This document shows, in pieces, positions 1 to 8,953 of a stretch of DNA of 64,000 bases. Position 1 is the stretch's first letter; each line of letters starts with the position of its first letter. Both the position numbers and the translations under genes were made by a program. The stretch spans positions 248,001 through 312,000 of the forward strand of contig CAVSES010000002.1 of assembly GCA_963727045.1 (NCBI GenBank), given 5' to 3'. The DNA comes from Bog-1198 sp963727045. GTDB lineage: Bacteria > Pseudomonadota > Gammaproteobacteria > Steroidobacterales > Steroidobacteraceae. The notes beneath the pieces are model-generated. The model had not been told where the DNA came from. It worked only from the letters and a program-made list of their open reading frames with translations, and did no database searches.

Positions 1-179
1 CGGAATTCTTGGTCCGGCTCGGCATCGATTCGATCAGCCTCAATCCGGATGTGGTGGTCAAGACGACCCGGCAGGTACTCGACATAGAACGGCAGATAGG
101 CAAGCCGGGCGCCGCCCCGCCTCGCACGCCGCCTCCCAACGAGACGGCGGAAATTGCGGCTCGGATCGAGCAACTGTGA
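1..179 (+). CDS. ppsA: Phosphoenolpyruvate synthase, C-terminal end (partial)
   Basis: Only the last 58 codons are present, in the frame beginning at base 3 and ending with TGA at 177-179. The visible peptide contains GIDSISLNPD followed by VVVKT, the characteristic C-terminal signature of PEP synthase, where the PEP-utilising TIM-barrel domain ends. The enzyme makes PEP from pyruvate and ATP and feeds gluconeogenesis. A proline-rich tail follows the conserved part. The stop overlaps the GTG start of the phosphofructokinase gene, so the two are probably translationally coupled. The identification rests on this short tail only. Confidence 0.8.
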   Translation, partial: EFLVRLGIDSISLNPDVVVKTTRQVLDIERQIGKPGAAPPRTPPPNETAEIAARIEQL

Positions 180-1147
180 AGCGTTTTGCCGTATTGACCA
201 GCGGCGGCGATGCACCGGGAATGAACGCGGCGCTTCGGGCAGCCGTCAGGATCGGGGTGTCGCGCGGATTCGAGATGTTCGGGGTGCGGGACGGCTATAC
301 GGGTCTCATTGCGGGCCGCTTCGATCGTATGGGACCCCGCGACGTCGGCGGCATCATCGGCCGCGGCGGAACCGTCCTGGGAACCACCCGGTGCGCCGAG
401 CTCAAAACCGATGCCGGGCAGGCCGCCGCCATAGAGCAAATGCGCAATCACGACATTTCCGGCCTCATCGTCATCGGCGGCAACGGTTCGCAGGCGGGCG
501 CTTTCGCGCTCTCGAGACGAGGGTTTCCGGTGGTTGGGGTGGCATCGACGATCGACAACGATCTTGCGGGTTCCGACATCACGATCGGCGCGATGACGGC
601 CGTGGACATCGCGCTCGAAGCGATCGACCGCCTCAGGGTGACGGCGGCGTCCCATAAACGCGTGTTCCTGGTGGAGGTCATGGGCCGTGACAGCGGTCAT
701 CTGGCGCTCGTCGTTGGAATCGCCGGCGGTGCCGAGGCGATTGTCATCCCAGAGGAGCACACCGACCCTGAGTCCGTTGCCGCAGAGGTGCTCGCCGCCT
801 ACCAGCGCGGCAAGAGCCATGCCATCGTCGTCGTCGCCGAGGGCGCCAAGTACAACGCCGAGGGTCTGGCGTGTCACTTCCGCGAACACCAGCAGCGCCT
901 GGGTTTTGAACTCCGCATCTCGACACTCGGACATATCCAGCGAGGCGGGTCTCCCGGCGTGTTCGATCGAACGATCGCGACCCTGCTGGGTGCGGCGGCC
1001 GTCGAGTACCTCGAGGGCGGCCGGCATGGGGTGCTGCTCGGCATCGTGGATGGGAAGCTCGCCCCGACCGCGCTTTCGGCCGTGGTCAATGCAAAGAAGC
1101 CCCTCGACACGCGTCTGCTTGCCCTCGCCTCTTCCCTGGCGCAATGA
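176..1147 (+). CDS. pfkA: 6-phosphofructokinase (PfkA family)
   Basis: A 323-residue cytosolic protein of normal length for bacterial phosphofructokinase, phosphorylating fructose 6-phosphate. Seen: the N-terminal SGGDAPGMNAALRA loop, GGNGS at 101-105, STIDND at 124-129 with catalytic Asp127, VMGR, and the sugar-phosphate loop GHIQRGGSP. Numbering matches the E. coli enzyme. ATP enzymes usually have Asp103, Gly104 and Gly124; PPi enzymes have Asp104 and Lys124. Here the residues are Asn103, Gly104 and Ser124, so the donor is uncertain, although ATP is more likely. The GTG start overlaps the ppsA stop (GTGA). Pairing with ppsA puts opposing glycolytic and gluconeogenic steps in one transcript. 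Confidence 0.9.
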   Translation: MKRFAVLTSGGDAPGMNAALRAAVRIGVSRGFEMFGVRDGYTGLIAGRFDRMGPRDVGGIIGRGGTVLGTTRCAELKTDAGQAAAIEQMRNHDISGLIVIGGNGSQAGAFALSRRGFPVVGVASTIDNDLAGSDITIGAMTAVDIALEAIDRLRVTAASHKRVFLVEVMGRDSGHLALVVGIAGGAEAIVIPEEHTDPESVAAEVLAAYQRGKSHAIVVVAEGAKYNAEGLACHFREHQQRLGFELRISTLGHIQRGGSPGVFDRTIATLLGAAAVEYLEGGRHGVLLGIVDGKLAPTALSAVVNAKKPLDTRLLALASSLAQ

Positions 1148-1257
1148 GTTGCCCGGACCGGCGCTGCGATTGACCCTTACTGCCGCAGGGATTTTCCACG
1201 ATACTGCGCTCGCGAACCATGGCGCACGATCCAGGATACGTATGGGGGGTATTTCTC

Positions 1258-1716
1258 ATGTTAGTGAAAGACGTTTGCACGATGAACGCCGTTTGCTGTC
1301 CTCGGCAGACGTCCGTATTGCAGGCCGCCCGGCTGATGCGGCAGCAGCATGTGGGCGACGTGGTGGTCGTGGACGACCCTGACGAGGAGTGCACGCCGAT
1401 CGCCGTGGTCACCGATCGCGATCTCGTGGTCGAAGTGCTCGGCAACGGGTTGGATCCGGCCACCACCATGCTCGGCAGCCTCGTCTATCGGCCGCTCGTC
1501 ATCGCCAACGAGTCGGAGGACATTTCCGAGGCCGTCGCGCGTATGCGCGCCCACGGCATCCGCAGAATTCCCGTCGTCAACGTGCGCGGCCGGGTCGTAG
1601 GCATCGTCACATTGGATGACCTGCTGCGCTTGCTCATCGCCGACGGCAATGCGCTGCTCGACATCGTGAGCAAGGGCCAGGATGTCGAGAAGCGCGCGCG
1701 GGCGCGCACGGCATGA
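1258..1716 (+). CDS. CBS domain pair protein
   Basis: A 152-residue protein consisting almost entirely of two CBS motifs, roughly residues 7-65 and 75-130. Both show the typical pattern ending in VVTDRDL and GIVTLDDLL. CBS pairs bind adenine nucleotides or related ligands and act as energy sensors, so a regulatory role is inferred. The ATG at 1258 is preferred because a GGGGGG tract lies eight bases upstream; an in-frame ATG at 1219 lacks this. The stop overlaps the next start (ATGA at 1713-1716), which suggests coupling with the phosphotransacylase. Small CBS proteins of this kind commonly sit in stress and hypoxia clusters. Confidence 0.85.
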   Translation: MLVKDVCTMNAVCCPRQTSVLQAARLMRQQHVGDVVVVDDPDEECTPIAVVTDRDLVVEVLGNGLDPATTMLGSLVYRPLVIANESEDISEAVARMRAHGIRRIPVVNVRGRVVGIVTLDDLLRLLIADGNALLDIVSKGQDVEKRARARTA

Positions 1717-2354
1717 AGAGACCCGCGCGGCGCGCGGCCGAGCAAGGGCTCCCGCCGGTGCAGATTCCGGCCGCAATTTCAGCACGCCATGTGCACTTGA
1801 CGCAGGCGGCGCTCGATCGGTTGTTCGGCGACGGCTATGAGCTGCAGGTTCATTCGGCGCTTCTGCAGCCGGGTCAATTTGCCGCCGAAGAAACCGTGAC
1901 GCTGGTTGGGCCGCGAGGCCGTCTTTCCGGCGTGCGCATCGTGGGTCCGCCGCGCTCCGAAGTGCAGGTGGAGCTTTCCCGCACCGACGCCATCAGCCTG
2001 GGCGTCGATGCGCCGGTCCGCCAATCGGGGGATCTCAAAGAGACGCCCGGAATCGTCATCGCCGGCCCGAAGGGCGAGGTCACCGTCCAGCGGGGCGTGA
2101 TCTGCGCGCTGCGGCACATTCATATGAGCGCCGCGGACGCGGCTGCGCTGGGGCTCAAGGACCACGACCGCGTGGGCGTCAAGGTCATGACCAAGGACCG
2201 GAAACTCACCTTCGCCGATATCGTCGTGCGCGTCTCGCCGGATTATCGGCTGGAGCTTCATCTGGATTCCGATGAAGGCAACGCCGCCGGATTGCACGCC
2301 GGCGACGACACGCTGCTGGCTGAAATCGAGGGCAGCCGCGCGCGATCGCGCTGA
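1713..2354 (+). CDS. pduL: PduL-type phosphate acyltransferase
   Basis: A 213-residue member of the PduL phosphotransacylase family, which is unrelated to classical Pta and exchanges CoA and phosphate on acetyl or propionyl groups. Two similar half-domains are visible, with the zinc-ligand histidine motifs ISARHVHLT near residue 23 and ALRHIHMS near residue 132. The family usually uses these histidines to hold two metal ions at the active site. It has no microcompartment-targeting peptide and no shell genes nearby. Linking acetyl-CoA to acetyl-phosphate next to ppsA and pfkA fits overflow or fermentative energy metabolism. No acetate kinase gene is seen in the window. Confidence 0.88.
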   Translation: MKRPARRAAEQGLPPVQIPAAISARHVHLTQAALDRLFGDGYELQVHSALLQPGQFAAEETVTLVGPRGRLSGVRIVGPPRSEVQVELSRTDAISLGVDAPVRQSGDLKETPGIVIAGPKGEVTVQRGVICALRHIHMSAADAAALGLKDHDRVGVKVMTKDRKLTFADIVVRVSPDYRLELHLDSDEGNAAGLHAGDDTLLAEIEGSRARSR

Positions 2355-2363
2355 CTTGGGATT

Positions 2364-2393
2364 CCGGCAGGCAGCATCGACACTGCCTGCCGG
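2364..2393. terminator. Strong hairpin between convergent genes
   Basis: CCGGCAGGCAG and its exact reverse complement are separated by an eight-base loop, and one extra T-A pair lies outside the stem. It sits between the convergent pduL and hsp20 stops, so it probably terminates transcription in both directions. There is no long U tract. Confidence 0.7.
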
Positions 2394-2409
2394 AGGAGCA
2401 AGATATGCC

Positions 2410-2835
2410 TTACTGAACGTCGATCGCGATCGTCTTGGGCTTTGCCGCTTCCATCTTCGGAACATGGACCCGAAGCACGCCGTCCTTCGTTTCCGCGCGG
2501 ATGCTCTTGGTATCCACGTTGTCGGGCAGCGAAAAACTGCGCGAAAATGTGCCGTAGTAGCTTTCGATTCGAATTTCGTTCGAATCCTTTTCCTCCTTTT
2601 CTTGTTTTCGCTCCCCGCTGATGGTGATGACGCCATCGGTCAAGGTGATCTTTACATCCTCCTTTTTGACTTCCGGCAGCTCCGCCTTGATCAAATATTC
2701 TTTCGGCGTTTCGCTGATGTTCGCCGTGGGCGTCCAGCCGTCCTTGTCGGCGCGGCGTGCGCGCGCGATGAACGGTGAATACTCTCTCAGAAATTCATCC
2801 ATTTCACGCAATGGTTCCCATCGTATCAAGCTCAT
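2410..2835 (-). CDS. Small heat shock protein, Hsp20/alpha-crystallin family
   Basis: A 141-residue cytosolic ATP-independent chaperone that holds unfolding proteins. The alpha-crystallin domain spans about residues 37-130, with the A-x-x-x-G-V-L signature visible as AETKDGVLRVHVP, followed by a short tail. The beginning MSLIRWEPLREMDEF is typical of the class. The start at 2835 is chosen because AGAGGGGAAG precedes it at good spacing; an ORF extension to 2880 lacks such a site. It is transcribed away from the PRPP synthetase gene, sharing a 235-bp upstream region. The placement fits the surrounding stress gene set. Confidence 0.93.
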   Translation of the reverse strand: MSLIRWEPLREMDEFLREYSPFIARARRADKDGWTPTANISETPKEYLIKAELPEVKKEDVKITLTDGVITISGERKQEKEEKDSNEIRIESYYGTFSRSFSLPDNVDTKSIRAETKDGVLRVHVPKMEAAKPKTIAIDVQ

Positions 2836-3070
2836 GATCTTCCCCTCTCGTTGCGGAATCCGGCCCCAATGGCCGGACAACGATCAAAGCTTGCTGCTTA
2901 TCTTGGGGAAGCGGTATCCGGAGATTTACCTAGGAATCAATCGACCCGGCGGCGCGGAAGAGCGGCAGAGCGCTATACTGGAAGAGGTGGTGGCGCACTT
3001 CGCAGCTGTGTTGGTGCGCTGCGAAAACAGCATGCCGTATGCAGTGTCGCTTTGTGACCCTGGGGAATTC

Positions 3071-4060
3071 ATGTCAAGAGAAGGTTCGGCGGCGGTATTC
3101 GCTCCGGCTGCCACGGGCGCCTTCGGCGTGCTGGTCGCGTCCGCACTCGGGGCACCCCTGTGCAGACACGAAGAGCGCGAATTCGACGCCGGCGAGCACA
3201 AGATCCGCTCGTTGGAATCCGTGCGCGATCGATCCGTGTTCGTGATCCAGTCGCTGCACGGCGACGGCCTCGGGTCGGCGAACGATCGTCTGTGCCGCCT
3301 GCTCTTCTTCATCGGCGCACTGAAGGATGCGGGCGCCCGCGACGTCACCGCCTGCGTGCCCTACCTCGCCTACGCACGTAAGGATCGCCGCACCAAGGCA
3401 CGCGATCCGGTGACCACCCGCTACGTCGCCCAAATTGTCGAAGCGGTCGGGACCGACCGGATCATCGTGCTCGATGTACATGACCTTGCCGCTTTCGAGA
3501 ACGCATTCCGTGTGCCGACCGTGCACCTGGTGGCTGCTCCGGTTTTCGTGCAGCACCTCGCGGCAGGTGCGAAAGGCATGGACTGCGTCGTGGTGTCGCC
3601 GGATATCGGTGGCGTCAAACGGGCGCGGCACTTTCGAGAATCGCTGGAGACCGCGTTGGGCCGCAAGGTGGGCCTCGGTTTCATGGACAAGAATCGCAGC
3701 GACGATGTTCTGACGGGCAATGCGTTCGTGGGAGATGTCGCGGGCAAACGCGTGGTTCTCGTCGATGATCTGGTGAGTTCCGGCGGCACGATACTAAGAG
3801 CGGTCGATGCCTGCCGGCGGGCGGGGTCGGCACGGATCGATGTGGCGGCGACTCATGCCGCGTTTTGCCCCGAGGCCCATCGATTGTTCGCCAAGGAAGG
3901 TCCGGACTCGGTGCTCGTGACCGATTCCGTGGCACTGGACGGCAGCTTCACCCCCTATTTGAATCGTTCGCTGCACGTGCTCAGCGTCGCGCCGCTGTTT
4001 GCGGACGCAATACGGCGCCTGCAACAAGGAGTCCCGGTCTCGAGCCTCGGCGGACTGTGA
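3071..4060 (+). CDS. prs: Ribose-phosphate pyrophosphokinase family protein
   Basis: A 329-residue PRPP synthetase homologue, which would make PRPP from ribose 5-phosphate and ATP. It has the paired phosphoribosyltransferase folds: an N-terminal half with YLAYARKDRRTK (flexible catalytic loop equivalent) and DPVTTRYVAQ, and a C-terminal half with the PRPP-binding loop VVLVDDLVSSGGTI. The sequence is divergent from housekeeping Prs, for example HDLAAFENAF where the main enzyme usually has HAxQIQGFF. I therefore think this is the accessory paralogue found in stress and hypoxia clusters. The start at 3071 has GGGGAA just upstream; the open frame continues much further 5' without support. Confidence 0.85.
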   Translation: MSREGSAAVFAPAATGAFGVLVASALGAPLCRHEEREFDAGEHKIRSLESVRDRSVFVIQSLHGDGLGSANDRLCRLLFFIGALKDAGARDVTACVPYLAYARKDRRTKARDPVTTRYVAQIVEAVGTDRIIVLDVHDLAAFENAFRVPTVHLVAAPVFVQHLAAGAKGMDCVVVSPDIGGVKRARHFRESLETALGRKVGLGFMDKNRSDDVLTGNAFVGDVAGKRVVLVDDLVSSGGTILRAVDACRRAGSARIDVAATHAAFCPEAHRLFAKEGPDSVLVTDSVALDGSFTPYLNRSLHVLSVAPLFADAIRRLQQGVPVSSLGGL

Positions 4061-4089
4061 GGGCGCCCTCGCCCACGACCCGGCGGCCC

Positions 4090-5112
4090 TCAGAACTCGA
4101 AGCACCCCTGTAGCGGGCGCTTGAGATACGAAACTGCGAGCCGCCGCCAGTCCTTGGTGCCGCGCACGAGCGGGTCGCGCAAATGCCACGCCGCGGTGAC
4201 CGCGCGCCGGGTCGCCCGGCGGCTTAGATAGAACTCAAATAGCTGCAGATCGACCGGATCCTCGTTCATGCGGGCATATATCGACAGGATTTCCTCCCCG
4301 ATCCAAGCCGCCCCGAGACGTTCGCATTCAAGCGAAAAAAACGCCAATTCCTCGAGCGGATCGAGAAGTCGCAAATCGCGGTCGAATTCCAGACAATCGA
4401 TCACGCAGGGCGGGCTGCCCAGGTAGAAATGCTCAGGCTTCAGATCGCCGTGGGCTTCGATGATTCGGCCGCGCTCCGCGCGCTGCATCAACGCCGCCGA
4501 CCGCCTGTCGAGAAATCTTCGTTGTTGCATTGCCACCGCATCGACGAGTTCCGCCGGCAATCCAAGATCATCCGACAAGAGCGCGGCGCGATTTGCATCC
4601 GTTTGAGCCGCGAGCCTGTGGCAGTAATCGGCGGCGGCGATGGCGATGGAGGGTTGCCGGCTGTAAAACCCCGCAAGCAGCTGCCCTGCTGCACGAATCG
4701 ATGCGCGTGTCACGGTCTGCGCGGCGATGGCGTGATCTAGTAACAGCGCGGCTGGGAGGCGTCTCATTTTGACCAGCCATTCAACCGGGGTGCCCTCTGA
4801 ATCCAGGCAAAGCCGGCCCGTGGGGGTTGTTTTTAGCGAAATGACATCAATATATACGTCGGGAGCCAGACGGCGGTTCAGCCGCAGTTCTTCCAGGCAA
4901 TTGCCGTGGCGGGCCGCGAGCAGGAGGTTGTTCATGCGATCCAGGCGCATCGGCTTTTTTAGCTTGTACGCATGCGAATCCGTCAGGAACACCCATGCGC
5001 AATGGGTTTCAATGGATTCCACACGCCAGGGCGCGTCGGGATAGATTGAAGGATCGTTCAACGCCGCTACTTTGTCTTGCAGTGACGGCGACGACACGAT
5101 TAGAGCGCTCAT
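4090..5112 (-). CDS. Aminoglycoside phosphotransferase-like kinase (COG2187 type)
   Basis: A 340-residue soluble protein of the APH/choline kinase-like fold. Near the N-terminus is WVFLTDSHAYKLKKP, which carries the probable ATP-binding lysine. The catalytic loop is IIEAHGDLKPEHFYL, and the metal-binding segment is VIDCLEFDRDLRLLDPLEELAFF. Related proteins often have a second P-loop kinase domain at the C-terminus; this one ends after the first domain. The substrate is unknown and antibiotic resistance should not be inferred. It lies convergent to the PRPP synthetase gene and divergent from the exported protein at 5233. Confidence 0.75.
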   Translation of the reverse strand: MSALIVSSPSLQDKVAALNDPSIYPDAPWRVESIETHCAWVFLTDSHAYKLKKPMRLDRMNNLLLAARHGNCLEELRLNRRLAPDVYIDVISLKTTPTGRLCLDSEGTPVEWLVKMRRLPAALLLDHAIAAQTVTRASIRAAGQLLAGFYSRQPSIAIAAADYCHRLAAQTDANRAALLSDDLGLPAELVDAVAMQQRRFLDRRSAALMQRAERGRIIEAHGDLKPEHFYLGSPPCVIDCLEFDRDLRLLDPLEELAFFSLECERLGAAWIGEEILSIYARMNEDPVDLQLFEFYLSRRATRRAVTAAWHLRDPLVRGTKDWRRLAVSYLKRPLQGCFEF

Positions 5113-5232
5113 GCAGGCGCAATATCGCCCGCAGCGAGCCCGGGGACTAGTCGGAAAGTCACGTAGAAGGCTGCGGGTTTCTGCCCCGATCGGGCATAAT
5201 TTAACGATATCCAACGCGCGGGAGGAATCGGT

Positions 5233-6168
5233 TTGATCGACACTAGAGCCGCGAGCATTTGCGCATCGCTCCTTCTGCTGATGCTGGTCAATCCCTGGAC
5301 GGGCGCCCGCGCATACGCTGCCGCCGATTCGTCGTGCAGCGAATCGCTGACCGCGCGGATTCCGCCGCGCGCCGCGACCGCACGCACGGGCAGCCAGATG
5401 GCGCCCCGCTTGGAGGGCATCGGCGACGATGAGCGCGAGTCTCTCATTCGGGAGGAGCTGCTCGCGGGAAACATACCAAGCTTCTTGAGGCAGCTGAAAC
5501 CGGTCACATTGCGCGACGACTCCGGCGCGGGCATGAGCGCGCAAATTACGGTTTGTGTGATGCCGGATTATCTGGCACTGGGCTCCGATGACGATTTTCT
5601 GCTGGTTCCCATGCGCCTCGACACGGCACTCGCGGTGGCGCAGCGTTATGGATTCACGCTTCCCACGACGAAGCTGGTGGATGCCATCTATACGCAGTCG
5701 CAGGTGCATCTCAGTCCGCAGCCCCTGCCGGCCGGCGCGGCCATGCGTTCCACCGGCTACTATGAGCACCATAACGATCTCATCCGCGGCCAACGGGCGC
5801 TCATCAGCGCCGATTCGGGTTCGCTGACGTCGGGCGACAAGAAGGATCTGGTGCTGACCAATCGCCTTTGGGAGAACCTCGGACGGGTGGCAATCTACGG
5901 GTGGCACCGGCTCGACGGCCGGCCGATACAGCCGTTGAGCACGGTGCATGGGTGGCATTACGCCGATTACAGCCACGGTGCGAGGCTGGTGAGCACGCAA
6001 ATCCTCGTCGACAAGCGCCCGCAGAATCTCTTCAGCGCACTATTAAATCCGCGGCTCGCGCATCTGCTGAGCAGAGAGGGCGTGATACGTCAGGTGACCG
6101 ACCTCGTGGACCGTCTGAAACAGCCGCACATCCCGAGCATTGCGGATCTGATCGCCGCGGCTCAATGA
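5233..6168 (+). CDS. Exported protein of unknown function
   Basis: A 311-residue protein with a hydrophobic N-terminal segment (ASICASLLLLMLVNPW) ending in an Ala-x-Ala-like site near residue 30, so it is probably exported. The mature region contains LVPMRLDTALAVAQRYGF, PTTKLVDAIY and GWHRLDGRPIQPLSTVHG. These look like a globular enzyme-like domain, but I do not recognise a family. The TTG start at 5233 is chosen for the GGAGGAAT ribosome site just upstream. Its end overlaps by seven bases the end of the convergent FGE-like gene. It is alone on its strand here. Confidence 0.6.
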   Translation: MIDTRAASICASLLLLMLVNPWTGARAYAAADSSCSESLTARIPPRAATARTGSQMAPRLEGIGDDERESLIREELLAGNIPSFLRQLKPVTLRDDSGAGMSAQITVCVMPDYLALGSDDDFLLVPMRLDTALAVAQRYGFTLPTTKLVDAIYTQSQVHLSPQPLPAGAAMRSTGYYEHHNDLIRGQRALISADSGSLTSGDKKDLVLTNRLWENLGRVAIYGWHRLDGRPIQPLSTVHGWHYADYSHGARLVSTQILVDKRPQNLFSALLNPRLAHLLSREGVIRQVTDLVDRLKQPHIPSIADLIAAAQ

Positions 6169-7169
6169 GGCGGCGGGCGGATGGTCTTGCAGCAGCGAAA
6201 TCCCAGGTGATAGTTCGCGTGGCTCTGCCGGTCCATGACACGGGTGCCGTGCCAGAATGGCGCCCGCCATCGGCACCAGTCCTCGTGAGCCCGGTACGCA
6301 TCGAAGATGAACCAGCTGCCCTTCATTTCGGTGTAGCCCAGTTCACGGCTGCCTTTGCTCGCCATTTGATCTTCCGCTAGAGGCAGGTTCATGTGCTCGG
6401 CGGCGTTGCCGTTGAGATCGTAGACACCGAGCGAACTATGGCACCCCGGGAAATCCCCGGCAGGATACGTGTTGGAGCCGCAGAGCTTCCAACCGCCGCC
6501 GGCACAGCCGGGCGTCTTGAGACTGCCCGTTGCGCAAACGCCGGTTTCGTACTGCGGCCCATAGCTCCACGATTTGTCCGCCTGACGGGCCGCATTGTGG
6601 GCTGCGCGCATGCGGCCGATCGCGACCCCCGGCGCAACACCCTTTGCCATCTCGAGGGGATAATCCGGCGGCTCGAGGCTCCCGGCGCAGGCGCCCTCCC
6701 ATTCGTGGGCGTCGCACAGACGCTCTCCTTCCGCTTCGCAAATTTCCGCCGCTTCGCGCGCCTTGACCCAGACAACGGGATACGCGCAGGGAATGTTGGG
6801 AAACTCGAACTGATCGATGCATGCCTGTGCCGCGTCGGCGGTGGATGTCCTGGCGTTGTACAGAGGGGCCATGTATTTGCCGCCGCATAGCTGCTCGAAG
6901 TGGGCGTTCACGTAGCTGATGCCCTTCGCGCTCAACTTCATTTCGCATTGCGCCTGCGTCTGCGGATGCTGGGAGATCGCGGGATTGCCCTGCCCGATGA
7001 AACCGGATCGGGCAAAGATGGCGCGGATGTTGCGCATCTGCTCCTCGCTCAGGCCATGCTCCTTCTGAAGCCGCCCGAACAGCGCCTCATTTTGTTCGGC
7101 GAGCGTCGCTTGAGCGAAGGCTCCCTGCGTGAGACCGATCAACGCCCACAGCACGATGCTTCTGATCAC
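6162..7169 (-). CDS. Exported SUMF1/formylglycine-generating-enzyme-like protein
   Basis: A 335-residue protein with a signal peptide (MIRSIVLWALIGLTQGAFAQA) and a C-terminal FGE-sulfatase fold. Seen: GERLCDAHEWEGAC, GVYDLNGNAAEHMN and the terminal LGFRCCK typical of the family. The family includes formylglycine-generating enzymes and several non-haem iron or non-catalytic relatives. An exported location and no sulfatase nearby argue against a role as a sulfatase activator. The protein is cysteine-rich. Its ATG overlaps the stop of the preceding gene (ATGA at 7166-7169), and it is the last gene of the four-gene minus-strand operon starting at 11444. Confidence 0.75.
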   Translation of the reverse strand: MIRSIVLWALIGLTQGAFAQATLAEQNEALFGRLQKEHGLSEEQMRNIRAIFARSGFIGQGNPAISQHPQTQAQCEMKLSAKGISYVNAHFEQLCGGKYMAPLYNARTSTADAAQACIDQFEFPNIPCAYPVVWVKAREAAEICEAEGERLCDAHEWEGACAGSLEPPDYPLEMAKGVAPGVAIGRMRAAHNAARQADKSWSYGPQYETGVCATGSLKTPGCAGGGWKLCGSNTYPAGDFPGCHSSLGVYDLNGNAAEHMNLPLAEDQMASKGSRELGYTEMKGSWFIFDAYRAHEDWCRWRAPFWHGTRVMDRQSHANYHLGFRCCKTIRPPPH

Positions 7170-8953
7170 GGCGGATGCTCCTTCCTCGTGAAGTAGAAGA
7201 AGTCCCGGTCATCGGGAAAACTCAGGAAGCGCGGTGCCAGTTGATCCCCGCCTTTTCGATCGACCTCCGCCATGCCCTCGATCAGATGTTGCACGGCAAT
7301 TCGTCCGTTCTTTCGCGTGTAGACGGCGAAATACGTGTGCTCCAACGCGTTCATATCCAGATGCATGGCGTACCGGCAACCATAGGCTTGAAACACGCGC
7401 GCCATTGCCGAGGGCGTCGCCGTGGAAAAATACCCGAAGATCAGGTAACGCGCCGGGCCCGTTTCCTGCAGACATGCTCCGGCGCGCAGGGTGCGGAAGC
7501 GCTCCTCGCTCGAGCCCGACCAGTTGCCGGGGCCCCAGCGGCTCACCAGCAAGCCGGGCTTGGAGATTCCGCTTGCAGCGTCGTATTCGATCAACGGGAC
7601 TCCGTTCTGCCGGGCATGCTTGATGTGTACGAGCTGGGCATCGTCGGCGCGCGTCCAGGTCTTCATCTGCATCGTGCCGGCATCGGTCACGAGGAGAGTC
7701 GCAAGTCCCGGTTGCAGTTTGCTGAAGACCGCGCCCTGCTCGATGAACCCATAGTGGGTGCCTGCGTTCTGCTCGGCGAGAGGACCCGAGCGGAACGCGC
7801 CGTGTTCGCGCTTGAACCCGCCGGCAAAGGCAACCGCGGTCCGGGCCACCAGGTTCGGACTCACGATTCCGTTCAAGACCAGCGGCACCGCGCTGCCGAT
7901 CCCGTCGGGTCCCGGCAGCCGTGGATCGCGGACAGAAACCAGCGCGCGCTCCGACCACCCCAGCCTGGGATGATCCGTGCCCAGTTCGAACCCGACGTCG
8001 AACTGCGACAAATCGAGTGCCACCAGGTAGTCCAGCGCGCCGCCCTCGACGGAATCCAAAGAGCTCACGTATTCCCTGTAGCTGCTGAGGATCGCCGTGG
8101 CCACCGCATCCGGTTCGATGGCGCTGACGAACATGCCGGGACCGTCGCGAATGGGATACCAGCGGCCGAGGACGAGACTCTCGATGTCCGGACCTAGATC
8201 GATGGCGAGGTGATCGGGGCGGATGGTGCGCATGCCGAAGGCATCGCTCAGTGATGCGGGCCGGGGGCCGCCCGTCGCGGGCGCACCGGCGGCCGCCGGC
8301 GCCGGGGTGCCGGGCGATGCGCGTTCGATGAACGCGTCCTTGAACAAATCGTCGCGTATGAAGCCCACGATCTTCTCGCCGCCCCAGACGTGATCGCGGA
8401 GCATGTTGGTGATCCGTTCGAGATTCGTGTACGTCCCCGCCACCGTGTTGCGCAGGTAAAGGCGATCCTCGCAGATCGGCGCGTCAGGCAGCAAGGATCG
8501 CCGCGCCCGCTCCAGGACCGTTGGCTGACCATCCGGCCACAGCGCGCAATCAAAGCTGCGGCCCTCGGCGCCAATCCGGATGCCGGCCGGGTAGCTCGCA
8601 TCGAGCGCCACTGTCTGCGTCTGCGGCTTCGGATTCTCGATGTGATACGTATGCACAGCTTCCTCGCCGGAGCGGCGCAATGTCAGCACGAACCAGGCGT
8701 TGATCGCCGGATTCAATTCGATCAGCGTCGCCGTGACCGGCGGGCCCTGCCGCGCATCGACATTGAGGGTGACCGTTCGCCGAAACTGCTGCAGCTCGAT
8801 GATGGACTTGGACGCGTTCGCCTCGTATTCCGCCCGCTGCGCCGCCAGCAAATCCGGCGGCAGGTCGCTGCCCGGGCTCAAGACCGGCCCGAGCAGCAAT
8901 CCCGCGGCCGCCAGCGTGCGAATGTCGAATCTTGGCGCGCCGGCCAGCTTCAT
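7166..8953 (-). CDS. Large exported protein, possibly phosphodiester-glycosidase-like
   Basis: A 595-residue protein with an N-terminal hydrophobic stretch around residues 12-30 (LAAAGLLLGPVLSPG), probably exported or membrane anchored. The C-terminal part includes VAFAGGFKREHGAF, LLVTDAGTMQMKTW and GCRYAMHLDMNALEH. This ordering resembles the phosphodiester glycosidase (NAGPA) fold, but I rate that as a weak similarity. A low-complexity Pro/Ala/Gly stretch lies near residue 230. The start at 8953 is set by the ATGA overlap with the HAD-UbiA gene, and the stop overlaps the FGE-like start. Tight coupling suggests one pathway or complex. Confidence 0.55.
   Translation of the reverse strand: MKLAGAPRFDIRTLAAAGLLLGPVLSPGSDLPPDLLAAQRAEYEANASKSIIELQQFRRTVTLNVDARQGPPVTATLIELNPAINAWFVLTLRRSGEEAVHTYHIENPKPQTQTVALDASYPAGIRIGAEGRSFDCALWPDGQPTVLERARRSLLPDAPICEDRLYLRNTVAGTYTNLERITNMLRDHVWGGEKIVGFIRDDLFKDAFIERASPGTPAPAAAGAPATGGPRPASLSDAFGMRTIRPDHLAIDLGPDIESLVLGRWYPIRDGPGMFVSAIEPDAVATAILSSYREYVSSLDSVEGGALDYLVALDLSQFDVGFELGTDHPRLGWSERALVSVRDPRLPGPDGIGSAVPLVLNGIVSPNLVARTAVAFAGGFKREHGAFRSGPLAEQNAGTHYGFIEQGAVFSKLQPGLATLLVTDAGTMQMKTWTRADDAQLVHIKHARQNGVPLIEYDAASGISKPGLLVSRWGPGNWSGSSEERFRTLRAGACLQETGPARYLIFGYFSTATPSAMARVFQAYGCRYAMHLDMNALEHTYFAVYTRKNGRIAVQHLIEGMAEVDRKGGDQLAPRFLSFPDDRDFFYFTRKEHPP

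Noticed and set aside
4090..6000. 636-codon form of the kinase-like gene
   Set aside because: The N-terminal 296 codons lie opposite a well-supported gene at 5233 and are Arg-rich; the ATG at 5112 begins the conserved domain.
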